This document shows positions 53,878 to 61,989 of a DNA stretch of 61,989 nt, piece after piece. Numbering within the stretch: position 1 is the stretch's first letter; the number at the start of each line of letters is the position of its first letter. Source of the stretch: Alphaproteobacteria bacterium (GTDB lineage: Bacteria; Pseudomonadota; Alphaproteobacteria; MPNO01; VGEU01); NCBI GenBank assembly GCA_016869145.1, contig VGEU01000009.1, positions 1 to 61,989 of the forward strand, written 5' to 3'. The position numbers and the translations under genes are program-made. The notes below the pieces were generated by a model. The model worked only from the letters and a program-made list of their open reading frames with translations, had not been told where the DNA came from and did not search any database.

Positions 53878-54312
53878 ATGGACGCCGTGCCCGAGCCGGC
53901 CCACTACCGGCTCGACGACCAGATCGGCCACCTCCTCCGCCGCGTCTACCAGCGCGCCGCGGCCAATCTCGCGAGCCGGCTCGAGCCACATGGCCTGACA
54001 CCGGTTCAGTATGCCGTGCTGGCGCGCCTCGCCGAGACCGGACCGATGTCGCAGAACCGCCTCGGCCGGCTGGTCGAGATGGAGCAGTCCAATATCCACG
54101 GCGTCGCGCTCCGCCTCGCCCGCCGCGGCTTGATCCGCCGGAGCCGCGATCCCGACGACCGCCGCCTCACGCTCCTCGTGCTGACGGCCGAGGGCCGTCG
54201 GCTCGTCGATGCGCTGATCCCGATCTCGACCGCCGCGAGCGCGGCGACGCTCGCCATCCTCGCGCCCGATGAGCGCGCGGCGCTGATCGGTCTCCTCCGC
54301 CGCCTCCTCTGA
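53878..54312 (+). CDS. MarR-family transcriptional regulator, second copy
   Basis: A 144-residue winged-helix regulator. Core: LEPHGLTPVQYAVLARLAET near residue 40, recognition helix in RLVEMEQSNIHGVALRLARR near residue 65, wing SRDPDDRRLTLLVLTAEGRR. It starts 2 bases after the nitroreductase stop, so the two form an operon, and probably regulates it through the palindrome at 53042. It converges with the methyltransferase gene, 7 bases apart. Confidence 0.9.
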   Translation: MDAVPEPAHYRLDDQIGHLLRRVYQRAAANLASRLEPHGLTPVQYAVLARLAETGPMSQNRLGRLVEMEQSNIHGVALRLARRGLIRRSRDPDDRRLTLLVLTAEGRRLVDALIPISTAASAATLAILAPDERAALIGLLRRLL

Positions 54313-54319
54313 CGCCAAC

Positions 54320-55156
54320 TCAGGGCGCGTGCGCCGCGGCGAGCCGGACATGGCTCCGGATCGCGATCTCCCTGCCCTGCCGGTACGGCTCGAACGCGGC
54401 GGCGACCGCAGCCTCGAGCGCGCGGCGCCGCGCCGGATCCAGCCGGTCCGCACGCTGCGCCCAGCTCCGCATCAGCGACGGGCGCCAGAACGGATCGTCC
54501 GCCTTGGCCATCGTCGTCTCGTCGAAGGACTCCTCGCCGACCGCGGCGAACCCGGCGGCCTCAAGGACCGACGCGGCGCTTCCCTCGGCGGCGAAGCGGT
54601 AGCGCTCGGCCGTCCGCCCCGAATCGGGCTCGCCGAAGAAGCCGAGGACGGCGGCGCGCACCGTCTCGAACATCGTGTTGTGCGCGGCCGGCCCGTGCAC
54701 CATGACCGCCACACGCGCCCCCGGGCGCAGTACGCGGCGCATCTCGGACGCGGCGGCGACGGGATCGGGCAGGAACATCAGCCCGAAGCGGCAGGTGAGC
54801 GCATCGAAGCGGCCGCCCGCGAAAGGAAGCGCGTCCATCGAGCCGACGGCGAACGCGACATTGCCGAGCGCAAGTGTCGCGGCCCGCCGACGGGCGCCCG
54901 CCATCATCTCGAGGACGAGATCGGTGCCGATCACGCGCCCGCTCGCGCCGACCGCGACCGCGACGCTGATCAGAGGCTCGCCCGCTCCGGTCGCGCAGTC
55001 GAGCACCGTCATCCCGTTGGCGATGCCCGCGGCCGCGATCAGACGGCGGTTGTGCGCATCGGCGGTCGAAAGACCCGCGGGCGCGGTCCGATTCCACGAC
55101 GCGCCACGCGCCTGCCAGTTGGCCCGTCGGGCATCGCGTTCCGTTGCGTTCGCCAT
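54320..55156 (-). CDS. Class I SAM-dependent methyltransferase
   Basis: A 278-residue methyltransferase. Motif I is VLDCATGAGEPLISVAVAVG near residue 51, the post-I acidic strand is RVIGTDLVLEMM, and motif II/III correspond to FDALTCRFGLMFLPDP and MRRVLRPGARVAVMVHGPA. The pattern matches UbiE/COQ5-like small-molecule methyltransferases, but the substrate is unknown. ATG 55156 is chosen; the frame open to 55519 lies in priA. It follows priA by 7 bases on the same strand. Confidence 0.85.
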   Translation of the reverse strand: MANATERDARRANWQARGASWNRTAPAGLSTADAHNRRLIAAAGIANGMTVLDCATGAGEPLISVAVAVGASGRVIGTDLVLEMMAGARRRAATLALGNVAFAVGSMDALPFAGGRFDALTCRFGLMFLPDPVAAASEMRRVLRPGARVAVMVHGPAAHNTMFETVRAAVLGFFGEPDSGRTAERYRFAAEGSAASVLEAAGFAAVGEESFDETTMAKADDPFWRPSLMRSWAQRADRLDPARRRALEAAVAAAFEPYRQGREIAIRSHVRLAAAHAP

Positions 55157-55163
55157 CGCCGTC

Positions 55164-57386
55164 TCACACGAAGCTGTAGGGGTCGACATCGACCTGCACG
55201 CGCACGCTGCCCTTGACCCGCACCCGGTCGATCCAGGCGCGGAGGATCGCGGGCAGGTTCGTCGCGCGATCGGTCTTGACGAGAAGGCGCCGCCGATGAC
55301 GGCCGCGCAACACGGCGAGCGGCGGCCGCGCGGGGCCGAGCACCTCGATCGCGGCGTCGCGCGGCGCGGTGCGGGCGAACGCCGCCGCCGCGGCCTCGAC
55401 CGCCGCCTCGTCGGGTCCGCCGACGATGATCGCCGCGAGCCGGCCGAACGGCGGCATCGCGCAGCGTCGCCGCTCGGCGAGCTCGGCCATGATGAACCGG
55501 TCGCGCTCGCCCGACACAAGCGCCCGCATCACGCTCTGGTCGGGATCATAGGTCTGCAGGAAGACGCGGCCCGGACGGTCGGCCCGTCCCGCCCGTCCGG
55601 CGACCTGATGGAGGAGCTGGTAGGTGCGTTCCGCGGCGCGGAGATCGCCACCGGCAATCCCGAGATCGGCATCGATCACGCCGACCACGGTGAGCCAAGG
55701 GAAATGGTGGCCCTTGGCGACGACCTGCGTGCCGATCAGGACGTCGATCTCGCGCGCCTGCACGGCGCCGACCAGCGCCGCCGCGGCCGCCGGACCGTGC
55801 AGCGTGTCGCTCGCCATGACCGCGATCCGCGCGCCCGGAAACGTCGCCAGCGCCTCCTCGTTGAGCCGTTCGACACCCGGTCCGCACGGCACGAAGGAAT
55901 CGGGCGCATCACAGCGCGGGCAGTGGTCCGGGATCGGCGCGTGATAGCCGCAGTGATGGCATTGCAGCCGGCGCTGGAGCCGATGCTCGACCAGCCATGC
56001 GGTGCAATTCGGGCATTGCAGCCGGTGGCCGCAGCCGCGGCAGAGCGTGAGCGGCGCATAGCCGCGCCGGTTCAGGAACAGCATCGCCTGCTCGCCGGCC
56101 CCAAGCGCAGCGGCGACCGCATCGCGGAGCGGGGGCGATATCCAGCTCTGGCGCGCGAGCGTCTCCTTGCGCATGTCGACGACGGCGATCGCGGGCAGCG
56201 TCGCGCCGGCGTGGCGTTCGGGGAGCGCCAGCCTGTCGTAGCGGCCGCGGTAGACATTCTCCACCGTCTCGAGCGCGGGCGTCGCGGAGACCAGAACGGC
56301 GGGGCAGCCCTCGAACCGCGCGCGCATGATCGCCGCGTCGCGCGCGTTGTAGATGACGCCGTCCTCCTGTTTGAAGGAGTGATCATGCTCCTCGTCGACG
56401 ACGACGAGGCCGAGGTCGGGGAACGGCAGGAACAGCGCCGAGCGTGCGCCAACCACGACGGGCGCGTGTCCGGTCGCCACGCTCCGCCAGATCGCGCGCC
56501 GCTGCGTGGTGCTGAGATCGGAGTGCCACCCGACCGGCCGCGCGCCGAAGCGCATCGCGAACCGGTCGAGCCACTGCGCGGTGAGCGCGATCTCGGGCAC
56601 CAGGACGAGGACCTGGCAGCCGGCCGCGAGCGCGGCGGCGATCGCCTCGAAATAGACCTCGGTCTTGCCCGATCCGGTGACGCCGTCGAGGAGCGTGACC
56701 GAGAAGGCGCGCCGGTCGACCCGCTCGACGAGGCGGTCGGCCGCTTCGCGCTGCGGCGCCGACAGGAGCGCGCGCGGCCGCTGCCAGTCCGGGCTGGGAA
56801 ATTCAGGCTCGCCGGTCGCGATCACGGTCTCGACCAGGCCGTGCGCCGCGAGGCCCTTGATGACGCCGGCGCCCGAGCCCGTCGCGCGCGCGATCTCGGC
56901 GGCTGTGCGGGCGCGGCCGTCGGCGAGGAGCGCGAGGACGGCTTCGCGCGCAGGCGTGCGGCGCACCGGCTCGGTCCGCGCGGCCGCGGCGGTCGCGGCG
57001 GTCGCGACATAGGTGACGACGGTCCGCGGCGGATCGAACGCGGACGGCACGCTCAGCGCCATCCGCAGCACCGAGCCCACTGGCGAGACGGTGTAGGCGG
57101 CGGTCCAGGCGACGAGCCGTCGAAGGGACTCGGTCATCGGTGGCAGATCGAGGCGTGATTCGATTGGCTTCAGCCGCGAATCGGGGAGCGCGCCGTCGCC
57201 CGAATCCCACACCACGCCGACGACGTCCCGCTTGCCGAACGGCACGACGACATACGCGCCCGGCGCGCAATTTCCGCCCGTCACCGCGTAGTCATAGGCC
57301 TGGTCGAGCGGCAGCGGCAGCATCACGCCGACACGGTACGGCGCGGGTGCCGATTCCCGGCTGTCGCTGGCGCGAAGGGGCTCCAT
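55164..57386 (-). CDS. priA: Primosomal protein N', replication restart helicase PriA
   Basis: A 740-residue helicase that reloads DnaB at stalled forks. The N-terminal 3'-DNA-binding domain reads YRVGVMLPLPLDQAYDYAV and VPFGKRDVVGVVW. Walker A is LLDGVTGSGKTEVYF near residue 235, and motif II is VVDEEHDHSFKQEDG. The eight zinc-binding Cys occur as CRGC, CPNC, CHHC and CPRC near residues 440-485. Length is normal. It is divergent from the aldolase gene at 57448. Confidence 0.96.
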   Translation of the reverse strand: MEPLRASDSRESAPAPYRVGVMLPLPLDQAYDYAVTGGNCAPGAYVVVPFGKRDVVGVVWDSGDGALPDSRLKPIESRLDLPPMTESLRRLVAWTAAYTVSPVGSVLRMALSVPSAFDPPRTVVTYVATAATAAAARTEPVRRTPAREAVLALLADGRARTAAEIARATGSGAGVIKGLAAHGLVETVIATGEPEFPSPDWQRPRALLSAPQREAADRLVERVDRRAFSVTLLDGVTGSGKTEVYFEAIAAALAAGCQVLVLVPEIALTAQWLDRFAMRFGARPVGWHSDLSTTQRRAIWRSVATGHAPVVVGARSALFLPFPDLGLVVVDEEHDHSFKQEDGVIYNARDAAIMRARFEGCPAVLVSATPALETVENVYRGRYDRLALPERHAGATLPAIAVVDMRKETLARQSWISPPLRDAVAAALGAGEQAMLFLNRRGYAPLTLCRGCGHRLQCPNCTAWLVEHRLQRRLQCHHCGYHAPIPDHCPRCDAPDSFVPCGPGVERLNEEALATFPGARIAVMASDTLHGPAAAAALVGAVQAREIDVLIGTQVVAKGHHFPWLTVVGVIDADLGIAGGDLRAAERTYQLLHQVAGRAGRADRPGRVFLQTYDPDQSVMRALVSGERDRFIMAELAERRRCAMPPFGRLAAIIVGGPDEAAVEAAAAAFARTAPRDAAIEVLGPARPPLAVLRGRHRRRLLVKTDRATNLPAILRAWIDRVRVKGSVRVQVDVDPYSFV

Positions 57387-57447
57387 GAGCTAGATTGTAG
57401 CCGACCCGCGCGGCCCTGCGTCATACTTCCGGCGAGAAGCGATCCGC

Positions 57448-58110
57448 ATGAAATTCTTCGTCGATACCGCCGATGTCGCCGAGATCCGAGAGCTGGCCGC
57501 GACCGGCTTCGTCGACGGCGTCACGACCAATCCCTCGCTCGTCGCCAAGAGCGGCCGCAAGTTCCTCGACGTGATCGGCGAGATCTGCGATCTCGTTCCC
57601 GGCCCGGTCAGTGCCGAGGTGACGGCGACCGATCACAAGACGATGCTGTCGGAAGGCCGCAAGCTGGTGAAGATCGCGAAAAACGTCGCGGTCAAGGTGC
57701 CGCTCACGGCCGACGGGCTCAAGACCTGCAAGGCGCTGTCGAGCGACGGCCACATGGTCAACGTCACGCTCTGCTTCTCGCCGGGCCAGGCGATCCTCGC
57801 CGCCAAGGCGGGCGCGAGCTTCGTCTCGCCGTTCATCGGCCGGCTCGACGACATCGCGAGCGACGGGCTCGGGCTGATCGCCGACATCTGCCAGATCTAC
57901 GCCAACTATCCCGCGTTCCGGACCGAGGTCCTCGTCGCCTCGGTGCGCCACCCGATGCATGTCGTCGAGGCGGCGAAGCTCGGCGCCGATGTCTGCACCC
58001 TGCCGCCATCGGTGCTGCACCAGCTCTACGCCCACCCGTTGACCGACAAGGGCCTCGACCAGTTCCTCGCCGACTGGAAGAAGACCGGCCAGTCGATCCT
58101 GGATAGCTGA
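57448..58110 (+). CDS. fsa: Transaldolase / fructose-6-phosphate aldolase-like enzyme
   Basis: A 220-residue TalC/FSA-type class I aldolase. Start [20 protein letters not shown] is diagnostic, followed by [16 protein letters not shown]. The Schiff-base Lys lies in [14 protein letters not shown] near residue 85, and [14 protein letters not shown] near residue 130 completes the active site. It interconverts pentose phosphate or fructose-6-phosphate intermediates; members annotated as transaldolase are common in alphaproteobacteria. It begins a three-gene unit with the DUF484 and xerC genes. Confidence 0.94.
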   Translation: MKFFVDTADVAEIRELAATGFVDGVTTNPSLVAKSGRKFLDVIGEICDLVPGPVSAEVTATDHKTMLSEGRKLVKIAKNVAVKVPLTADGLKTCKALSSDGHMVNVTLCFSPGQAILAAKAGASFVSPFIGRLDDIASDGLGLIADICQIYANYPAFRTEVLVASVRHPMHVVEAAKLGADVCTLPPSVLHQLYAHPLTDKGLDQFLADWKKTGQSILDS

Positions 58111-58112
58111 AG

Positions 58113-58847
58113 ATGGGGACGAATGCCGGGGAGACCAATGCCGGCGATGTGCCGGAGGTCGAGGTCGGTGATCTCGACCCGGAGGCCATCGCGGACTTTC
58201 TCCGCCGCCATCCCGATTTCCTGAGCGAGCGTCCGACGCTCCTCTCCGCCCTGACGCCGCCCACCTTCCAGCGCGGCGACGGCGTCGTCGACATGCAGCG
58301 CTTCATGATCGACCGGTTGCGCGCCGAGCTCGCGACGCTGCAATCGCGCGAGCGGACGCTGCTCGACGCCGCGCGCGCCAATGCGATGGTGCAGGCGCGC
58401 TGCCTCCGTGCGGCGCTCGCGCTCAACGAGGCGCCGACCCTCGCAAGGCTGATCCGGACGCTCAACGCCGAGGTTCCGGGCATCCTCGATGTCGCCGCCG
58501 TCGCGCTCGGGATCGAGACCACCGAATCGCTCCCCGCCGGCGCACGCGATGTCGGCATCGTGATCCTGGCCCCCGGCACGATCGATTCGCTGGTCGGCCC
58601 GAGCCGGACCGTCGCGCTCGCCGCCGACGAGACGGGCGATCGCCAGATTTTCGGCCGCGCCGGCGGCCGCGTTCGCTCGATGGCGTTCATTCGGCTCTCG
58701 TTCGGTGTCGGCCATCCCACCGGCCTCCTCGCGCTCGGCTCGTCCGATCACGACGGCTTTCACCCTGGCCAGGCGACCGACCTCCTCTCCTTCATCGCCC
58801 GCGTGCTCGAGCAGTGCGTGCGCCGCTGGCTCACCCCGGCAGACTAG
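58113..58847 (+). CDS. DUF484 (GAF-like) family protein
   Basis: A 244-residue protein of the DUF484 family, usually encoded next to xerC. The N-terminal signature is AIADFLRRHPDFLSERPTLL near residue 25, followed by a helical segment DMQRFMIDRLRAELATLQSR and a GAF-like domain to the end. Biochemical role is not established; its link to XerC suggests a part in chromosome dimer handling. It starts 2 bases after the aldolase stop and overlaps xerC by 34 bases. It ends in TAG. Confidence 0.9.
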   Translation: MGTNAGETNAGDVPEVEVGDLDPEAIADFLRRHPDFLSERPTLLSALTPPTFQRGDGVVDMQRFMIDRLRAELATLQSRERTLLDAARANAMVQARCLRAALALNEAPTLARLIRTLNAEVPGILDVAAVALGIETTESLPAGARDVGIVILAPGTIDSLVGPSRTVALAADETGDRQIFGRAGGRVRSMAFIRLSFGVGHPTGLLALGSSDHDGFHPGQATDLLSFIARVLEQCVRRWLTPAD

Positions 58848-59785
58848 CGCCGCCGTCGGCCGCGCCCGACGTCGCGCGCGCGATCGGCGACTGGCAGGCT
58901 TGGCTGTCGGTCGAGCGACGCGTCTCGCCGCACACTTTCGCCGCCTATGCGCGCGACATCGCCGATTTCCTTGCCTTCGTCGCCGCGCATCGCGGCGAGG
59001 AGACGAGCCTCGCGGTCCTCGCCTCGCTGGAGGCGGCCGATTTCCGCGCCTGGCTCGCCGAGCGCGCCGGCCGAACGCTCGCGCGCACCTCGACCGCGCG
59101 CGCGCTTTCGGTGGTGCGGAGCTTCTTCCGCTTCCTCGACCGGAGTGGACGCGCGCACAATCCGGCGATCGGCGCGTTGCGGGCGCCGCGCTTGCCGCGC
59201 TCGGTGCCGAAGCCGCTGGTCGCGGCGGATGCGCTCGCGCTCGTCGCGGCGGCCGACGACCACGCCGCGGCGTGGATCGGGCTCCGCGACACGGCGCTGT
59301 TCACGCTCCTCTACGGCGCCGGGCTCCGCATCGACGAGGCGCTGTCGCTCAACCAGGCGGATGCGCCGCGGGGTGAGTCCATGGTCGTCGTCGGCAAGAG
59401 CCGCAAGAGCCGCGTGGTGCCGCTCTTGCCGGTCGTCGTCGGGGCGGTCGCTGCCTATCTCGCCGCCTGCCCGATGCGGCCGGGCCCGGACGGTCCGCTC
59501 TTTCTCGGTGCGCGCGGCGCGAGGCTCGCGGCGGGCGTCGTGCAGCGGCGGATGCGCGGGCTCCGCGCCGCGCTGGGCCTGCCCGAGACCGCGACGCCGC
59601 ACGCGCTCCGCCACAGCTTCGCGACCCATCTACTCGCGGGCGGCGGCGATCTCCGGACCATCCAGGAGCTTCTCGGCCACGCCTCGCTGTCGACGACCCA
59701 GCGCTATACCGGCGTCGACACGGCGCGTCTTCTCGAGGTCTACGACAAGGCGCACCCGCGCGCGAAGGCGGGGCGCAAGACCTGA
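58814..59785 (+). CDS. xerC: Tyrosine recombinase XerC
   Basis: A 323-residue site-specific recombinase for chromosome dimer resolution at dif. The core-binding domain is AIGDWQAWLSVERRVSPHTF. Catalytic residues: Arg in LLYGAGLRIDEALSL near residue 175, Lys in KSRKSRVVPLLP, H-x2-R in HALRHSFATHLL near residue 262, His in LLGHASLSTTQRYTG, and the nucleophile Tyr in QRYTG near residue 298. GTG 58814 overlaps the DUF484 gene; no other start keeps the whole N-terminal domain. No dif-like site was seen in the window. Confidence 0.93.
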   Translation: MRAPLAHPGRLAPPSAAPDVARAIGDWQAWLSVERRVSPHTFAAYARDIADFLAFVAAHRGEETSLAVLASLEAADFRAWLAERAGRTLARTSTARALSVVRSFFRFLDRSGRAHNPAIGALRAPRLPRSVPKPLVAADALALVAAADDHAAAWIGLRDTALFTLLYGAGLRIDEALSLNQADAPRGESMVVVGKSRKSRVVPLLPVVVGAVAAYLAACPMRPGPDGPLFLGARGARLAAGVVQRRMRGLRAALGLPETATPHALRHSFATHLLAGGGDLRTIQELLGHASLSTTQRYTGVDTARLLEVYDKAHPRAKAGRKT

Positions 59786-59814
59786 TCCCGCCCCAGGTCT
59801 CCCGCCCCAGGTCT
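59778..59814. repeat. Direct 14-mer repeat and hairpin between xerC and lpdA
   Basis: CCCGCCCCAGGTCT occurs twice in tandem (59787-59800, 59801-59814). AGACCT at 59778-59783 can pair with AGGTCT at 59795-59800 over an 11-base loop. The element spans the gap between the converging xerC and lpdA stop codons, so it may act as a two-way transcript end; there is no U-run. Confidence 0.5.
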
Positions 59815-61222
59815 AGAGATGGACGGCAGCGCCCTCGATCAACAGCGCCGCTTCCTTGACCGCCTCGTTGAGGGTCGGATGCGCGTGGCAGGTTCGCGCG
59901 ATGTCCTCGGTCGAGGCGCCGAACTCCATCGCCAGCGCGACCTCGGCGATCATCGTTCCGGCATCGGGCCCGACGATATGGGCGCCGAGCACGCGGTCGG
60001 TCCTCGCGTCGGCGATGATCTTCACGAAGCCGGCCGTCTCGGCATTGGCGCGCGCGCGCGAGTTCGCGGTGAAGGGAACCTTGCCGATCTTGCAGTCGAT
60101 GCCGGCGGCCTTGATCTCGGCCTCGGTGCGCCCGACCGACGCCGCTTCCGGGGCGGTGTAGACGACGACCGGGATCGCGTCGTAGTTCAGCGGCGCCGCG
60201 TGGCCCGCCATCATCTCGACGCAGGCCGCGCCCTCGTCCATCGCCTTGTGCGCGAGCATCGGTCCCGGGATCACGTCGCCGATCGCGTAGATGCCGGCGA
60301 CATTGGTCTGGAACGACGCATCGACCGTGATATAGCCGCGGTTGTTGCGCTGGACGCCGACCGTCTCGAGCCCGAGGCCGTCGGTGAACGGGACGCGCCC
60401 GACCGAGACAAGGACGATATCGGCCTTGATCTCCTCGGCCGTGCCGCCCTTGGCGGGCTCGAGCGTCACGGCGACCCCTGATTTCCCCGGCTTCGCGGCG
60501 GTGACCTTGGTGCCGGTGCGGAACACCATGCCCTGGCGCTCGAGGAGCCGCTTCATCTGCTGCGCGACGTCGCTGTCCATGTTGGGCAGGATCGTGTCGA
60601 GATACTCGACGACCGTCACCTTGGCGCCGAGCCGGAGCCAGACCGAGCCCATCTCGAGCCCGATATAGCCGCCGCCGATCACGACGAGATGGCCCGGCAC
60701 CGATTCGAGGGCGAGCGCGCCGGTCGAGGACACCACCCGCTTCTCGTCGATGGCGATGCCGGGTAGCGGCGTCGAGACCGAGCCGGTCGCGATCAGGGTG
60801 CGCGCGGCGGTCACGGCCGCGGGACCGCTGCCGTTCCGCGCCACCGTCACGGTGCCGGCCGGACCGATGCGGCCCATGCCGTCGAGCCGCGTCACGCCGT
60901 ATTTCTTGAACAGGCCGTCGATGCCCTTGGTGAGCCCGTCGACCACCTTGTCCTTCCGCGCCATCATCTGTGCGAGATCGAGGCCGACCGAGCCGACCGC
61001 GACGCCGTGCTCGGCGAGATCGCCCTTCGCCTCGACGAATTTCTCGGACGACTGGAGAAGCGCCTTCGACGGGATGCACCCGACGTTGAGGCAGGTGCCG
61101 CCGAGCGTCTTGCGGCTTTCGACGCAGGCGACCTTCATGCCGAGCTGGGCGGCCCGGATCGCGGCGACATAGCCGCCCGGACCCGCGCCGACGACGACGA
61201 GATCGAAAGCCTGGTCCGCCAT
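59813..61222 (-). CDS. lpdA: Dihydrolipoamide dehydrogenase (E3)
   Basis: The 469-residue FAD/NAD disulfide oxidoreductase of 2-oxo acid dehydrogenase complexes. FAD-binding VVGAGPGGYVAAIRAAQLG is at residues 10-28. The redox disulfide is in GGTCLNVGCIPSKALL near residue 42. NAD loop VIGGGYIGLEMGSVW lies near residue 182, and the active-site His-Glu pair is in CHAHPTLNEAVKEA near residue 445. It follows odhB by 7 bases and is co-transcribed with it. Confidence 0.97.
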   Translation of the reverse strand: MADQAFDLVVVGAGPGGYVAAIRAAQLGMKVACVESRKTLGGTCLNVGCIPSKALLQSSEKFVEAKGDLAEHGVAVGSVGLDLAQMMARKDKVVDGLTKGIDGLFKKYGVTRLDGMGRIGPAGTVTVARNGSGPAAVTAARTLIATGSVSTPLPGIAIDEKRVVSSTGALALESVPGHLVVIGGGYIGLEMGSVWLRLGAKVTVVEYLDTILPNMDSDVAQQMKRLLERQGMVFRTGTKVTAAKPGKSGVAVTLEPAKGGTAEEIKADIVLVSVGRVPFTDGLGLETVGVQRNNRGYITVDASFQTNVAGIYAIGDVIPGPMLAHKAMDEGAACVEMMAGHAAPLNYDAIPVVVYTAPEAASVGRTEAEIKAAGIDCKIGKVPFTANSRARANAETAGFVKIIADARTDRVLGAHIVGPDAGTMIAEVALAMEFGASTEDIARTCHAHPTLNEAVKEAALLIEGAAVHL

Positions 61223-61229
61223 CGCCGCC

Positions 61230-61989
61230 TCACATATCGAGAAGGATGCGGTCGGGCGCCTCGATGCATTCCTTCACGCGGACGAGAAAGGTGACCGCCT
61301 CGCGCCCGTCGATGATGCGATGGTCGTAGGAAAGGGCGAGATACATCATCGGCCGCACCTCGAGCTTGTCGCCGACGGCGACAGGGCGCGGCTGGATCTT
61401 GTGCATGCCGAGGATGCCCGACTGCGGCGGGTTCAGGATCGGCGTCGAAAGGAGCGAGCCGTAGACGCCGCCATTGGTGATCGTGAACGTGCCACCCGAG
61501 AGCTCGTCGAGCGAGAGCTTGCCGTCACGCGCGCGGCGGCCGAGATCGGCGACGGTCTTCTCGACCGCGGCAAAGGAGAGCTGGTCCGCATCGCGCAGCA
61601 CCGGGACGACGAGCCCCTGCTCGGTCCCGACCGCGACGCCGATGTCGTAGTGGTTCTTGTAGACGAGGTCGGTTCCGTCGATCTCGGCGTTGACCGCCGG
61701 CAGCTCCTTGAGCGCGACGATCGAGGCCTTGATGAAGAACGACATGAACCCGAGGCGGACGCCGTGCTTCTTCTCGAAGGTCTCGCGATAGCGGTCGCGG
61801 AGCGCGAGCACGGCGGTCATGTCGACCTCGTTGAAGGTCGTGAGCATGGCCGCGGTGTTCTGCGCCTCCTTCAGCCGTTCGGCGATGCGCCGGCGAAGCC
61901 GCGTCATCGGCACGCGCTCCTCGCGCGCACCGGCCGGTCGCGCGGCGGCCGGCTTGGCAGGCGGTGCCGGCGCGGCGACGGGCGCCGGC
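61230..61989 (-). CDS. odhB: 2-oxoglutarate dehydrogenase E2 (dihydrolipoyl succinyltransferase), C-terminal part
   Basis: The right edge cuts this gene; the part seen is the catalytic domain and an Ala/Pro-rich linker. The domain begins [20 protein letters not shown] and carries [13 protein letters not shown], the [20 protein letters not shown] segment, and the active-site motif [12 protein letters not shown] near the end. These features favour succinyl- over acetyltransferase (TFNEVDM is typical of OdhB/SucB). Lipoyl and E1/E3-binding domains lie beyond the window. With lpdA it supplies the TCA-cycle complex. Confidence 0.93.
   Translation of the reverse strand, partial: PAPVAAPAPPAKPAAARPAGAREERVPMTRLRRRIAERLKEAQNTAAMLTTFNEVDMTAVLALRDRYRETFEKKHGVRLGFMSFFIKASIVALKELPAVNAEIDGTDLVYKNHYDIGVAVGTEQGLVVPVLRDADQLSFAAVEKTVADLGRRARDGKLSLDELSGGTFTITNGGVYGSLLSTPILNPPQSGILGMHKIQPRPVAVGDKLEVRPMMYLALSYDHRIIDGREAVTFLVRVKECIEAPDRILLDM

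Overview
The window is uniformly GC-rich and densely coded, with short spacers and many GTG starts. It looks like an alphaproteobacterial chromosome, probably Rhodospirillales-like or a related uncultured lineage. The main support is the right-hand block, where odhB-lpdA, xerC, a DUF484 gene, a transaldolase-like aldolase, priA and atpHAGDC lie together, an arrangement common in that group. No rRNA, tRNA, CRISPR array or insertion sequence was recognised.

The layout has two parts. Positions 1 to about 46,900 are an accessory catabolic and transport region, apart from the partial SpoU-type RNA methyltransferase at the left edge. Positions about 46,920 to 61,989 hold housekeeping genes, all apparently intact. 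In order, the accessory part holds: a cyclodeaminase-like gene, an orphan TctC receptor and a hydrolase (968-3995); a DedA pair (3999-5143); a flavin monooxygenase (5420-6580); a decayed reductive-dehalogenase-like ferredoxin gene and a frameshifted small gene (6682-7946); a ThDP enzyme, a Baeyer-Villiger-type monooxygenase and a 2-hydroxyacid dehydrogenase (7984-12112); a CMD-like gene and an amidase (12117-14207).

Next comes a 12-gene run on the minus strand, from 29850 down to 14204: MBL hydrolase, TctC, ThDP enzyme, two tandem UbiD decarboxylases, a lone molybdopterin subunit of the xanthine dehydrogenase family, a CE4 deacetylase, a tricarballylate-dehydrogenase-like flavoprotein, TctC, TctB, TctA and a Rieske oxygenase. 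It faces a luciferase-like monooxygenase plus MarR pair (30004-31604). The shared intergenic region holds a 27-bp inverted repeat over a candidate promoter, so the MarR protein may control both directions. I read this as a regulated system for uptake and decarboxylation or oxidation of an aromatic, heteroaromatic or tricarboxylic acid; the substrate is unknown.

From 31.6 to 46.9 kb lie a NicX-like dioxygenase opposite a flavin monooxygenase, livG/livF next to a chimeric gene remnant, an unusual asparaginase-fold protein, an amidase, RidA genes, a second two-gene junction remnant, a gentisate-dioxygenase-like bicupin, an MFS transporter, a second Rieske oxygenase and a small dinucleotide-binding oxidoreductase.

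The accessory part carries at least seven lesions: frameshifts near 6754, 7683 and 34105, in-frame TAG codons at 7139 and 43084, and gene-to-gene junctions near 34311 and 40846. None was seen in the housekeeping part. This favours real decay and deletion in a redundant catabolic region, although assembly error cannot be excluded from sequence alone.
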